Shown in pieces: positions 1 through 7,082 of a stretch of 64,000 bases of DNA. The notes beneath the pieces are model-generated. The model saw nothing but the letters and a program-made list of their open reading frames with translations. It was not told the origin of the DNA and did not search any database. This DNA is from Aquincola agrisoli (GTDB lineage Bacteria > Pseudomonadota > Gammaproteobacteria > Burkholderiales > Burkholderiaceae_C): NCBI RefSeq assembly GCF_036621135.1, contig NZ_JAZIBG010000036.1, positions 434,001-498,000 of the forward strand. The letters are read 5' to 3'. Numbering within the stretch: the stretch's first letter is position 1; the number at the start of each line of letters is the position of its first letter. Made by a program: the position numbers and the translations under genes.

Positions 1-1
1 T

Positions 2-1261
2 GGGTTGAAGCCGGTTGCCTTCGGCGATCTGATGGGGCACCTGGCGGCTGTAGTCAAGCTGACTGAAACCAAGGTGGAAAACGGCACCAGCCCGACCCTG
101 GACAGAGTGGACTATCAGCCGGACGCCGATGGCAACGGCCGCATCTACATCGTGATCGGCGGCAACGTGCTGTCCCGCGGTTTGACTCTCGAAGGTCTGA
201 CGGTCAGCTTCTTCATCCGCTCGGCCTCTGCCTACGACACGCTGCTCCAGATGGGGCGCTGGTTCGGCTACAGACCAGGCTACAGCGATCTTGCCCGCGT
301 GTGGATGACTCAGGAGCTGCGCGACTACTTCTACGACCTGGCAAGCGTTGAACGAGAAATTCGCCAGGACATCTCCCGGTACAAAAACGGAGACGTCACG
401 CCCATGGAGTTCGCGGTCCGCGTTCGGCAGCATCCGGCGCTTGCCATCACGGCGAAGCTCAAGATGCAGCATGCGGTTTCCGCCAAGATGGCGTTCAACG
501 CGCGGGAAGTTCAAACCATCGTCTTCCGCCACGAAGACGCCGCCTGGCTGAATCAAAACCTCGCCGCAGCGCGCGCCCTGATCGCGCGCATTCGTGCGGC
601 CGGCATTCAGCAGAAGACTGTGGAAGACAAGCCGCACAAGGTGTTCTTCGATGTCCCTTCGACCCAGGTTCTCCAGTTTTTGAACGAATACGCCATCGAC
701 ATCAACAACAGCGAGATGCCCAGCGGACTGCTCCAGAGCTACATCCGCGAGCAAAATCAGCGCGGCCACATTACGACCTGGACCGTTGGCGTCGTCACGC
801 GGTCCGACCCGCGGCCCGAGCTGGGAACAATTGACCTCGGCCTGGACGCGGAGGTGCCGCTGGTCAATCGCGCGCGCTCGCTGCGCGAGAGAAGCCCCCA
901 GGTGGTTGACATCAAGGCTCTGATGTCGGAGACCGATGTCGCCCTCGATGTGCCCCAGTCCGCGTCCGAACTTCGCGGCAAGGACCGCGAAGCCCTGCGG
1001 GCCCTTCGCGACGAAGCTGCCCCGGACCGCGGGTTGCTGCTGCTGTACCCCATTGGCAAGGATTCGATGCCGCGCAAGGGGAGCAGCGAACGCGCCCCGC
1101 TTGGCGCGGTCCAGCACGTCATCGGGATCGCACTGGTCTTCCCGGACGTCCCGCAGAACGATCTGACCCCGCAGAACTACATGACCGTCGAACTCCCTGA
1201 CGTCGGCAGCGAGATGATCGACATCGACGACCTCGAAGACATGGTCGAGGCTGACGAATGA
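2..1261 (+). CDS. Z1 domain-containing helicase-like protein, C-terminal part (cut by window start)
   Basis: The frame is open to the left edge, so the start lies outside the window; 419 codons are visible. The segment with GGNVLSRGLTLEGL followed by QMGRWFGYR (about codons 58-95) matches the Z1 domain, a superfamily II helicase-like domain in which these stretches look like motifs V and VI. Z1 proteins are usually around 900 residues, so about half is missing here. Family knowledge: Z1 proteins occur with MORC/MutL-like ATPases and PD-(D/E)XK nucleases in restriction-associated or anti-phage operons. The stop overlaps the next start by ATGA (1258-1261), which indicates translational coupling. 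A role as the nucleic-acid-remodelling subunit is inference. Confidence 0.85.
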   Translation, partial: GLKPVAFGDLMGHLAAVVKLTETKVENGTSPTLDRVDYQPDADGNGRIYIVIGGNVLSRGLTLEGLTVSFFIRSASAYDTLLQMGRWFGYRPGYSDLARVWMTQELRDYFYDLASVEREIRQDISRYKNGDVTPMEFAVRVRQHPALAITAKLKMQHAVSAKMAFNAREVQTIVFRHEDAAWLNQNLAAARALIARIRAAGIQQKTVEDKPHKVFFDVPSTQVLQFLNEYAIDINNSEMPSGLLQSYIREQNQRGHITTWTVGVVTRSDPRPELGTIDLGLDAEVPLVNRARSLRERSPQVVDIKALMSETDVALDVPQSASELRGKDREALRALRDEAAPDRGLLLLYPIGKDSMPRKGSSERAPLGAVQHVIGIALVFPDVPQNDLTPQNYMTVELPDVGSEMIDIDDLEDMVEADE

Positions 1262-2304
1262 CGGAGGGCGGTGCTCAGAAATCTCAAGACGGATGGCGCC
1301 AGCTCGAACTCAGCCCCGATGTGCCCACCCGCGGGGAGTTCCGCGTCTTCGACACGGGGCTGTCCACCGCTCACGGCGCAGCGCTGCTGGCAATCGACGC
1401 GTCCGGGCTCCGGCACGTCTTGGTTCCGGTTGCCGCGGACTTTCCTGCTGCGCACGACCGGCGAAGCGGCGGCGTGCATCTGACTACGCGTCCGCTCGTA
1501 GACGCGTCGGGCCAGCGCCAGTATCTCGATCTTGCCTGCCGAAAGGCCCACCTCAACAACGTCTTCACTCATCTGGCAGACGAGGTGCTGGGCTTGCTGC
1601 GGGACGGCTCGGCTCCACCGCTGCAGGCCTGCCGCCAAACGCTTCAGCGCTGGCGCGAACTGCTGGACCGCGAATCCTCCAACATTCTTTCAACCGAAGC
1701 CCTTTGCGGGCTGTTCGGCGAGCTGTGGCACTTGGCGCGGATTGCGGCACTGAATGCCCAAGGCGTTTCGGCGTGGCACGGCCCTCACGGTGCACGGCAC
1801 GACTTCGCTGTCGGCGGCGCCGCGCTCGAAGTGAAGACCACACTGCGCCGAGACGAATGGAAGTTCCGCATTCACGGCCTGACTCAGTTGGAACTGCCGC
1901 CCGACGCCCAGCTCCACCTGTGCGCGATGCGGCTGGAGGCAAACGGCGCGTCGGGTTCCACCGTGCCGGATCTGGTCCAGGCCGTGCTGTCTGCGGGCGT
2001 TGATCGGCGCGATCTGACCGACCGGCTCCTGCAGGCGGGGTATGACCAGCGTGATGAGGCGCACTACCGGCAGCTTCGGCTCGACGTTGTCGACTGGCGG
2101 CTCTACGAAGTCTCGTCATCGTTTCCGCGGCTGACGCCGGCCTCCTTCAACCCGCCGGGGACTCCGCAAGGGGTGTCGGATGTTCACTACACCGTAGATC
2201 TGGCCGCATCGTCCGGCGCCCCCCTCCAGCCCGATAGGCTGGCCAGCCTTCATGCGACCCTTGCAGGAGGCGGTAATGCCGGCACCGCTGGACCTGCAGT
2301 CTGA
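1258..2304 (+). CDS. PD-(D/E)XK motif nuclease-like protein (DUF4420 type)
   Basis: A 348-residue protein whose centre holds a restriction-endonuclease-like core: D near residue 182 (HDFAVGG) followed by ALEVKTT (E about 191, K about 193), the spacing of a PD-(D/E)XK active site. Together with its position after a Z1 gene this fits the DUF4420 (PD-(D/E)XK motif protein) family, expected to cleave DNA. The start is set by the ATGA overlap with the Z1 gene at 1258. The last 29 bases overlap the next gene. No signal peptide or membrane segment is seen. Nuclease activity is inferred from the motif. Confidence 0.82.
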   Translation: MTEGGAQKSQDGWRQLELSPDVPTRGEFRVFDTGLSTAHGAALLAIDASGLRHVLVPVAADFPAAHDRRSGGVHLTTRPLVDASGQRQYLDLACRKAHLNNVFTHLADEVLGLLRDGSAPPLQACRQTLQRWRELLDRESSNILSTEALCGLFGELWHLARIAALNAQGVSAWHGPHGARHDFAVGGAALEVKTTLRRDEWKFRIHGLTQLELPPDAQLHLCAMRLEANGASGSTVPDLVQAVLSAGVDRRDLTDRLLQAGYDQRDEAHYRQLRLDVVDWRLYEVSSSFPRLTPASFNPPGTPQGVSDVHYTVDLAASSGAPLQPDRLASLHATLAGGGNAGTAGPAV

Positions 2305-4171
2305 GCCGTTTTCTGCGACGGGCGGCGCAGCTGCCGAAGGGGTGTCGAATCAGCTCGGCCGGCCGCGTGCCGATAGATTCACGCTGCTGGTTCGAGAGGC
2401 GGTTCAAAACAGCTGGGATGCGCGGCTGGGAGACGACGCCGGGGTGCAGTTCCACATTGACGGGGCGCTTCTCGACCAGGCTGCGCGGCGGCAGCTGGCC
2501 GCGCAGGTTTTTGCGAACGTCCCCGCTGCGGTCGACGTGCGGGCGCGCCTTCTCGCCGACGGCGACCTCCCAATACTTGCCGTCAGCGACTTCGGCACGC
2601 GCGGACTGAGCGGCCCCACTCGCGGGAACGTGGTTCCGCTGCCCGGCGAATCGACAAACTTCGTCGACTTTATGCGCTACATCGGCCGGCCGCCGAACCG
2701 TACGCACGCGGGCGGAACCTACGGCTTTGGCAAAGCCGCCTACTTCCTAGCCAGCTCGCTCAAGACCATCTGCATCCATACCCGCTTCATGAACGGGCAC
2801 GGCGTCGAATCCAGGTTCATGGCTGCCGCACTGGGGCCGCAGTTCGAAAGCAGCGGCCCCGACGCCCGGCGATTTACCGGGCGCCACTGGTGGGGCCGGC
2901 TGGCGCCGGACGATGTCGTCGATCCTGTCGTCGGCCATGAAGCCGACGCACTGGCGCAGCTGCTGGGCGGCATCCAGCGCGCCCCGGATGCGCTGGGCAC
3001 CACGGTCTATGTACTCGCGCCCGACTTTGAAGGGTCCAGCCCTTTGCAGGTCCTGCAGCAAATGGGACGCGCGGTCATCGACTACTTCTGGCCGAAGCTC
3101 ATCGACGGCCCAGGCCAAACGCCGACCATGATGTTCAGCGTCCGCTGGCAGGGCGTCGAACTGCCGCTGCCAAAGCTGCACGAAGAGCCTGAGCTGGCGC
3201 TGCTTGCGCAGGCTTTTGCCGCAGCTGCATCCGGAGTCGCTGCTGCGGGCGCGGTGCTGGAGCCTATTGCTTCTCAGAGGCCGAAGAAGCTGCTGGGGCG
3301 CCTTGCGCTTGTTCGGCGTCCAGGAGATTCGGTGCCCTCGCCGCCTGCGGAGGGCGGTGCTGACGGAAATGGAGCCGAGCTGTACCAGCGGCAGCTCAGG
3401 CGTCCCATGCGCCAGATTGCCTTGATGCGTGCGCCCAACTTCGTCGTGAAGTATGTCGACGGCCCGTTGGTCCCATACGAACTGGCTGAATACGCGGGCG
3501 TGTTCCGCGTCGATGCCGACGCAGACGCTGCATTTGCCGGTGCAGAGCCGCCGACCCATGACGACTGGGTTCCCGATCTGCTTTTGAACGCCTCCGAGAA
3601 GACCTACGTGCGGGTCGCGCTTCGCCGGGTGAAGGAGGCTGTCGAAGCATTTACCGCCCCGCCGCCCATCGCAGCCGCCGCGTCGGGCGTTCACTCGGTT
3701 GCCGGCTTCGCGCGCCTGCTCGGCGGACTCGTTCCTTCGCTGGGTCACGCAGCCTCCGGACCGGCCGGTCCTGCGGGCGGCGGAGCGGGATCCAACGGGC
3801 AAGGCCGGTCGGGCGCACGGCGCGGCGGCGCCGGAGCGCCGAGGACGTCGTTCGTCGGCGAGCCGGCAATAGAGCTCGTGGACGGCATCGCATCAATGGT
3901 CGCTCGATTCGAAGCGACAAGCCCGAGCGGTGAGGCCGTCCGGGTTGTAGCGCTGCCCAAAGTGCTCATTGCCGACGGCTTCGAAAGCGAACCGCCGCAG
4001 GGAGCGCAGCAACCGAGGGTGCTGAAGTGGATAGATCCAGCCGGGGCAACAGCGGCGAGCGGCACAGCCAGCTGCGTGATTCCAGCCCGCAGCGGAACAT
4101 GGACCCTCGTGGTCAGCATTCCCCCCGACGCCATGATTTCCGTTGAACTCAAGGCGGAGGCGGCGGGATGA
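2276..4171 (+). CDS. MORC/MutL-like GHKL ATPase of the Z1 operon
   Basis: A 631-residue protein with the three GHKL (HATPase_c) motifs near the N-terminus: the N box VREAVQNSWDAR (about residues 40-51), AVSDFGTRGLSG (about 101-112) and GGTYGFGKAAYF (about 146-157). The ATG at 2276 is chosen over the in-frame ATG at 2252 because a perfect AGGAGG lies at 2265-2270, five bases upstream. A glycine-rich linker (about residues 494-523) separates the ATPase body from a C-terminal probably beta-rich domain. Family knowledge: prokaryotic MORC/MutL-like ATPases pair with Z1 and PD-(D/E)XK proteins in restriction-type systems. It probably acts as an ATP-driven DNA clamp. Its stop overlaps the next start (ATGA, 4168-4171). 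Confidence 0.85.
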   Translation: MPAPLDLQSEPFSATGGAAAEGVSNQLGRPRADRFTLLVREAVQNSWDARLGDDAGVQFHIDGALLDQAARRQLAAQVFANVPAAVDVRARLLADGDLPILAVSDFGTRGLSGPTRGNVVPLPGESTNFVDFMRYIGRPPNRTHAGGTYGFGKAAYFLASSLKTICIHTRFMNGHGVESRFMAAALGPQFESSGPDARRFTGRHWWGRLAPDDVVDPVVGHEADALAQLLGGIQRAPDALGTTVYVLAPDFEGSSPLQVLQQMGRAVIDYFWPKLIDGPGQTPTMMFSVRWQGVELPLPKLHEEPELALLAQAFAAAASGVAAAGAVLEPIASQRPKKLLGRLALVRRPGDSVPSPPAEGGADGNGAELYQRQLRRPMRQIALMRAPNFVVKYVDGPLVPYELAEYAGVFRVDADADAAFAGAEPPTHDDWVPDLLLNASEKTYVRVALRRVKEAVEAFTAPPPIAAAASGVHSVAGFARLLGGLVPSLGHAASGPAGPAGGGAGSNGQGRSGARRGGAGAPRTSFVGEPAIELVDGIASMVARFEATSPSGEAVRVVALPKVLIADGFESEPPQGAQQPRVLKWIDPAGATAASGTASCVIPARSGTWTLVVSIPPDAMISVELKAEAAG

Positions 4172-5073
4172 GGACAGCGACCGCATCTCCCTACAGGAGA
4201 GCAGCAGCCCATAGGCTGACCGCTGGAAGATGGGAACTGTTGTCCGCAGACGCGGCTGCGCCCCTTCCCCTCGCGCTGCCTGGCCTGGACTACGGCTCGA
4301 TCCTTCGACTGCGCAGAGAAGTCATCATCGACGCCGCAGGAATCCGCGCCGACTGCGGCCTGGCCAGCGACGCGCCGCTGCTGGCCGCAGCGAGCTGGTC
4401 AAGCCCAGGCACGATGCTGCGCCGCAGATTGACCAGCACTCCTGTATCCGAAGAAGACGGCGTGTGCATCGTTGAACTGACAGGCGCCATCGCCGGCACC
4501 GACATCTCCACGTCGCTGCACATTGACACTGCGGTCTTGGCTGCCTCACGCCCGGCCTCCCCCGCCCCGCTTTCTCCACGGCACGCGGGTGCAGTCCTGC
4601 TGCAGGAGCGGCAGACGATTCAGCTGGACACGCCCCACTCCCTCTTTCCGATTGAGGTCACCGACTTCAGCAGGGGCTTTTGGGCAAATCCAGAGGCCGG
4701 CTGGCGGCTGTCTTGGAACGTGTGTGCGCTGGATCAGCCCTTTCTCGGCTCCGTGCGCTTGTTCGTCAACGCAGCGCATCCGCGAGTAGTGCATGCGGTC
4801 TCAGGCGAGGCCCCCAGCGCCGAGGCATCCGCAATCCGCTCGGCGATCTACTTTGACACCGCCCGGGCGCTGGTTCTGGGTGCACTGGCCAACGAGGATT
4901 TCGTTGAACGCGACGGCGACTACGCTGAGGGCAGTTGCGGCAGGATCATCTACGCGATGATCCAAATGCTGTTTCCAGGCGACGGGGCTGCGGGCTTGGC
5001 GGCCGCGGCAGGCCAGCGGCCGGACTACTTCAACACGGACCTGCAGGCCCGGCTGCGACTGTTTTGGAGCTGA
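4168..5073 (+). CDS. uncharacterised protein, fourth gene of the Z1/MORC operon
   Basis: A 301-residue protein that I do not recognise. It starts with ATG overlapping the ATPase stop and ends two bases before the next start. No P-loop, nuclease or helicase motif, signal peptide or transmembrane stretch is visible. The first two thirds look beta-rich and the last 100 residues, with acidic and aromatic patches, look partly helical. The tight coupling strongly suggests it is a stoichiometric component of the system, perhaps a scaffold or target-recognition subunit; that role is inference only. Confidence 0.8.
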   Translation: MRTATASPYRRAAAHRLTAGRWELLSADAAAPLPLALPGLDYGSILRLRREVIIDAAGIRADCGLASDAPLLAAASWSSPGTMLRRRLTSTPVSEEDGVCIVELTGAIAGTDISTSLHIDTAVLAASRPASPAPLSPRHAGAVLLQERQTIQLDTPHSLFPIEVTDFSRGFWANPEAGWRLSWNVCALDQPFLGSVRLFVNAAHPRVVHAVSGEAPSAEASAIRSAIYFDTARALVLGALANEDFVERDGDYAEGSCGRIIYAMIQMLFPGDGAAGLAAAAGQRPDYFNTDLQARLRLFWS

Positions 5074-5075
5074 GA

Positions 5076-5858
5076 GTGTTTCTGTTCCCTCAGCTCCCCC
5101 ATCATGTTGCACTTGAGATCGTCGGCACTGCCCGCTCGGCATCTGTTCAAGCCCTTGCCGCTGCGTCGGCTGTTGAGCACGCTGCATGCGTGTACACGCC
5201 GACGGGCGGAGTGCGGGCTGCACCAGCGGCGCTGACCAAACTGCGCAGCGATGTCCTGGAGCTGGCGGCGGCCCAAGGCTACCCCGATTCTCCGGATCAA
5301 CAGCAGGCCGCCGACTTCGACGCAGCAGCGGCGGTCGTGCTTGCCGAACAAATGCAAATCGCGCCCGCCGAGGCGGCGAAGGGCGGCGTGTGGGAGTTCT
5401 TGTCCTGCGTTCTCCTGCCGGACGTGGTTCGCTGGCGGTTCGGCGGAACCGGAGGGTCTGCGACTCCGCTTGAGCGATTCGTTTCAGGCCGCCGCAACGT
5501 CTTTCAGCGTCTTTGGTGGCGGGCCTTTCACCTTTCGCCTCATGTGCCCGAGGGCGGCCTTCTGGAGGAACTTCTGCGCGCCCTGGGAGAGGATGAGCTG
5601 GTGCAGTTAATGGAGCGCCCGTCGCTGGCGGGGATACAAGGCCTGCCCGGCGCCGTCGCAGCCGGACTTCTCGCTGCCTCGCAAACCTACTCCGACCTCA
5701 CCCGGCGACAGTTGATCCGGGAGGCGCAAAAACGCCTTCTACGGCTGTCCTCATTCGTATCGTTCGAGTCAATCGATGCGAGTGAAGTTGACCGCCACGT
5801 TCACACCGTCTTCGAGCAGGTGGCGGATTCGCTGCCCCGCCACAACTCGCCGCCCTAG
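5076..5858 (+). CDS. uncharacterised protein, fifth gene of the Z1/MORC operon (possibly DUF6339)
   Basis: A 260-residue protein beginning at GTG 5076 with GGAG at about 5066-5069; the frame is open further upstream inside the preceding gene, but the GTG gives a sensible spacing of two bases after the previous stop. The sequence starts FLFPQLPHHVALEIVG and carries a conserved-looking WEFLSCVLLPDVVRWRF segment near residues 108-124 and a LERFVSGRRNVFQRLWWRAF segment after it. It resembles proteins I remember as DUF6339, found beside Z1 and DUF4420 genes; I cannot verify this. The protein looks mostly helical and soluble. Function unknown. Confidence 0.78.
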   Translation: MFLFPQLPHHVALEIVGTARSASVQALAAASAVEHAACVYTPTGGVRAAPAALTKLRSDVLELAAAQGYPDSPDQQQAADFDAAAAVVLAEQMQIAPAEAAKGGVWEFLSCVLLPDVVRWRFGGTGGSATPLERFVSGRRNVFQRLWWRAFHLSPHVPEGGLLEELLRALGEDELVQLMERPSLAGIQGLPGAVAAGLLAASQTYSDLTRRQLIREAQKRLLRLSSFVSFESIDASEVDRHVHTVFEQVADSLPRHNSPP

Positions 5859-5874
5859 CTGCAGGCTCACCGCC

Positions 5875-6300
5875 ATGGCCGACAACATGACGATCGAGCA
5901 GCGGAGCATGACCATGTCCCGCATTCGCGGCCGGGACACCAAAGTCGAGCTTGCGGTTCGCCGGGAGCTCCATAGACGCGGATACCGCTTCCGCGTCAAT
6001 GCTGCGTGGCTTGCGGGCAAGCCCGACATCGTCTTCACGAAAATCAAACTTGCGGTCTTCGTGGACGGCGACTTTTGGCACGGCTGGGAATTCGAGCGCC
6101 GGGGCGGAAAACTTGCCCCCTATTGGCGGGAAAAGATCGCCGGAAACATGGCTCGGGACCGCAGGCATGCAGCGGCACTGCGGGCCGAAGGCTGGGCGGT
6201 GATGCGCATCTGGGAGCACGAGGTCGAGAAGAGCCTGCAGCGCTGCATTGCACGCATCGAAAGGAAAGTAGCACAGCTGCGGAAGGCGAGTCAGTCGTGA
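5875..6300 (+). CDS. vsr: very short patch repair (Vsr)-like endonuclease
   Basis: A 141-residue protein starting MADNMTIEQRSMTMSRIRG, the usual Vsr beginning; the ATG at 5875 is chosen because the upstream in-frame ATG at 5776 lies within the preceding gene. It has the Vsr order of motifs: RDTKVE, GKPDIVF (active-site Asp), FWHG, WREKI..N..RDRR and W.V.R.WE. Vsr nicks T:G mismatches left by deamination of 5-methylcytosine. In E. coli Vsr the FWH region carries zinc ligands (GCFWHHHHC); here it reads GDFWHGWEF, so most of those ligands are absent. No cytosine methyltransferase is in view. Sixteen bases separate it from the previous gene, so it is probably co-transcribed. Confidence 0.85.
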   Translation: MADNMTIEQRSMTMSRIRGRDTKVELAVRRELHRRGYRFRVNAAWLAGKPDIVFTKIKLAVFVDGDFWHGWEFERRGGKLAPYWREKIAGNMARDRRHAAALRAEGWAVMRIWEHEVEKSLQRCIARIERKVAQLRKASQS

Positions 6301-6361
6301 GCTTGCGCGTTCTTGCCAACAATCATGCTCGCCGCGTTCAACCTACTGAGGCGATCCTCCT

Positions 6362-6381
6362 GCATGCAGCATGCTGCATGC
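6362..6381. repeat. 20-bp perfect palindrome
   Basis: GCATGCAGCATGCTGCATGC is its own reverse complement over all 20 bases and is followed by one more GCTGCAT unit. It covers the ATG (6371) that best starts the AbiEi-like pseudogene. Antitoxins of the AbiEi type repress their own operon by binding inverted repeats, so this may be a relic operator; that role is inference. Confidence 0.6.
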
Positions 6382-6942
6382 TGCATCCTGCCCGGAGGGT
6401 GCGGTACTTTCGCCGAAAGAGTTCGCGCACCTGGGCAACCCCTCCGTCCTGTACCGAGCACTCTGAAGGCTCACGCGCGATGGAAAGCTGGCACGCGTGG
6501 CGCGGGGAACATACGTCGCGGCGGTGTCGAGCCGCTTCGGCGTGCGAATGCCATCGGCCGAGAAGGTCGTGCAAGCCCTGGCCGCCCAAGCCGGGGAAAT
6601 GGTGGCGCCTCACGGCGGCAGCGCGGCAAATGCGCTGGGCCTGACACAGCAGGTCCCCATCCGAGAGGTATACGTGACCACGGGGCGCACCCGGGTGCTC
6701 AAGCTCGGTCGCGCCGAAGTCGTGATCAAGCACGCCCCGGTCTGGATGTTCTCGTTGGGGTCCGGTGCGGCCGGCGCTGCAGTTCGAGCCTTGGCGTGGA
6801 TGGGTCCTGCCCATGCCGCCCCATCTTTGAAGAAGCTGCGACGGACGCTTCCTTTGAAGGAATGGCGGGCTTGGTTTGTGGGCGCGCCGCCCTGCCTTTA
6901 TGGATGGCGCAGGCGATCAGCGAAGAAGCGCTTCGCGCCTGA
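6371..6942 (+). pseudogene. AbiEi/DUF6088-type antitoxin or transcriptional regulator, inactivated
   Basis: Reading from ATG 6371 gives PEGAVLSPKEFAHLGNPSVL then a stop (TGA 6464-6466), after which the same frame continues RLTRDGKLARVARGTYVAAV and a long conserved part ending ALAWMGPAHAAPSLKKLRRTLP. That is the winged-helix N-terminus and body of DUF6088/AbiEi-like proteins. Near 6858-6862 the family-like C-terminus (GLVCGRAALPLWMAQAISEE) moves to the next frame and ends at the TGA 6940-6942. Two independent lesions, a nonsense codon and a frameshift, make a functional product unlikely. No AbiEii nucleotidyltransferase partner follows, so the toxin is lost or was never present. Family assignment is from recalled similarity. 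Confidence 0.72.
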
Positions 6943-6952
6943 CCAAACCCGC

Positions 6953-7004
6953 AATATTCGGCGGACGCCGGATATTTACTGTGCAGTGAATATCGTCGGA
7001 CGCC
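6953..7004. repeat. composite direct and inverted repeat upstream of the zinc-ribbon/HEPN gene
   Basis: AATATTCGGCGGACGCC (6953-6969) recurs as AATATCGTCGGACGCC (6989-7004), a near-identical direct repeat. Between and overlapping them lies the inverted repeat ATATTTACTG-TG-CAGTGAATAT (6972-6993, one mismatch). A further imperfect inverted repeat pairs ATATTCGGC with GCCGGATAT. The 52-bp array sits between the pseudogene stop and the promoter of the next gene, the usual place for an operator. Confidence 0.65.
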
Positions 7005-7034
7005 AATCCTTGTGATCGGTATGCGACCTCTCAG

Positions 7035-7050
7035 CTGGATATAATCACAG
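7035..7050 (+). promoter_or_regulatory. LexA-like box overlapping a perfect -10 hexamer
   Basis: CTGGATATAATCACAG has the CTG-N10-CAG form of proteobacterial SOS boxes and contains TATAAT at 7040-7045. No good -35 hexamer stands 16-18 bases upstream. It lies 32 bases before the ATG at 7083, so it could drive and repress that gene. SOS control is inference from one match. Confidence 0.45.
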
Positions 7051-7082
7051 TCCAACGCTCTGATGCGTTTGGAGAATTCGCG

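Noticed and set aside
4935..5075. Upstream extension of the fifth operon gene to an ATG at 4935
   Set aside because: It would overlap the preceding gene by about 140 bases; GTG 5076 has a ribosome site and ideal spacing.
6313..6942. Alternative plus-strand gene covering the AbiEi-like region
   Set aside because: Only its last part carries family-like sequence; the earlier part is a shadow frame, so it is the frameshifted tail of the pseudogene.
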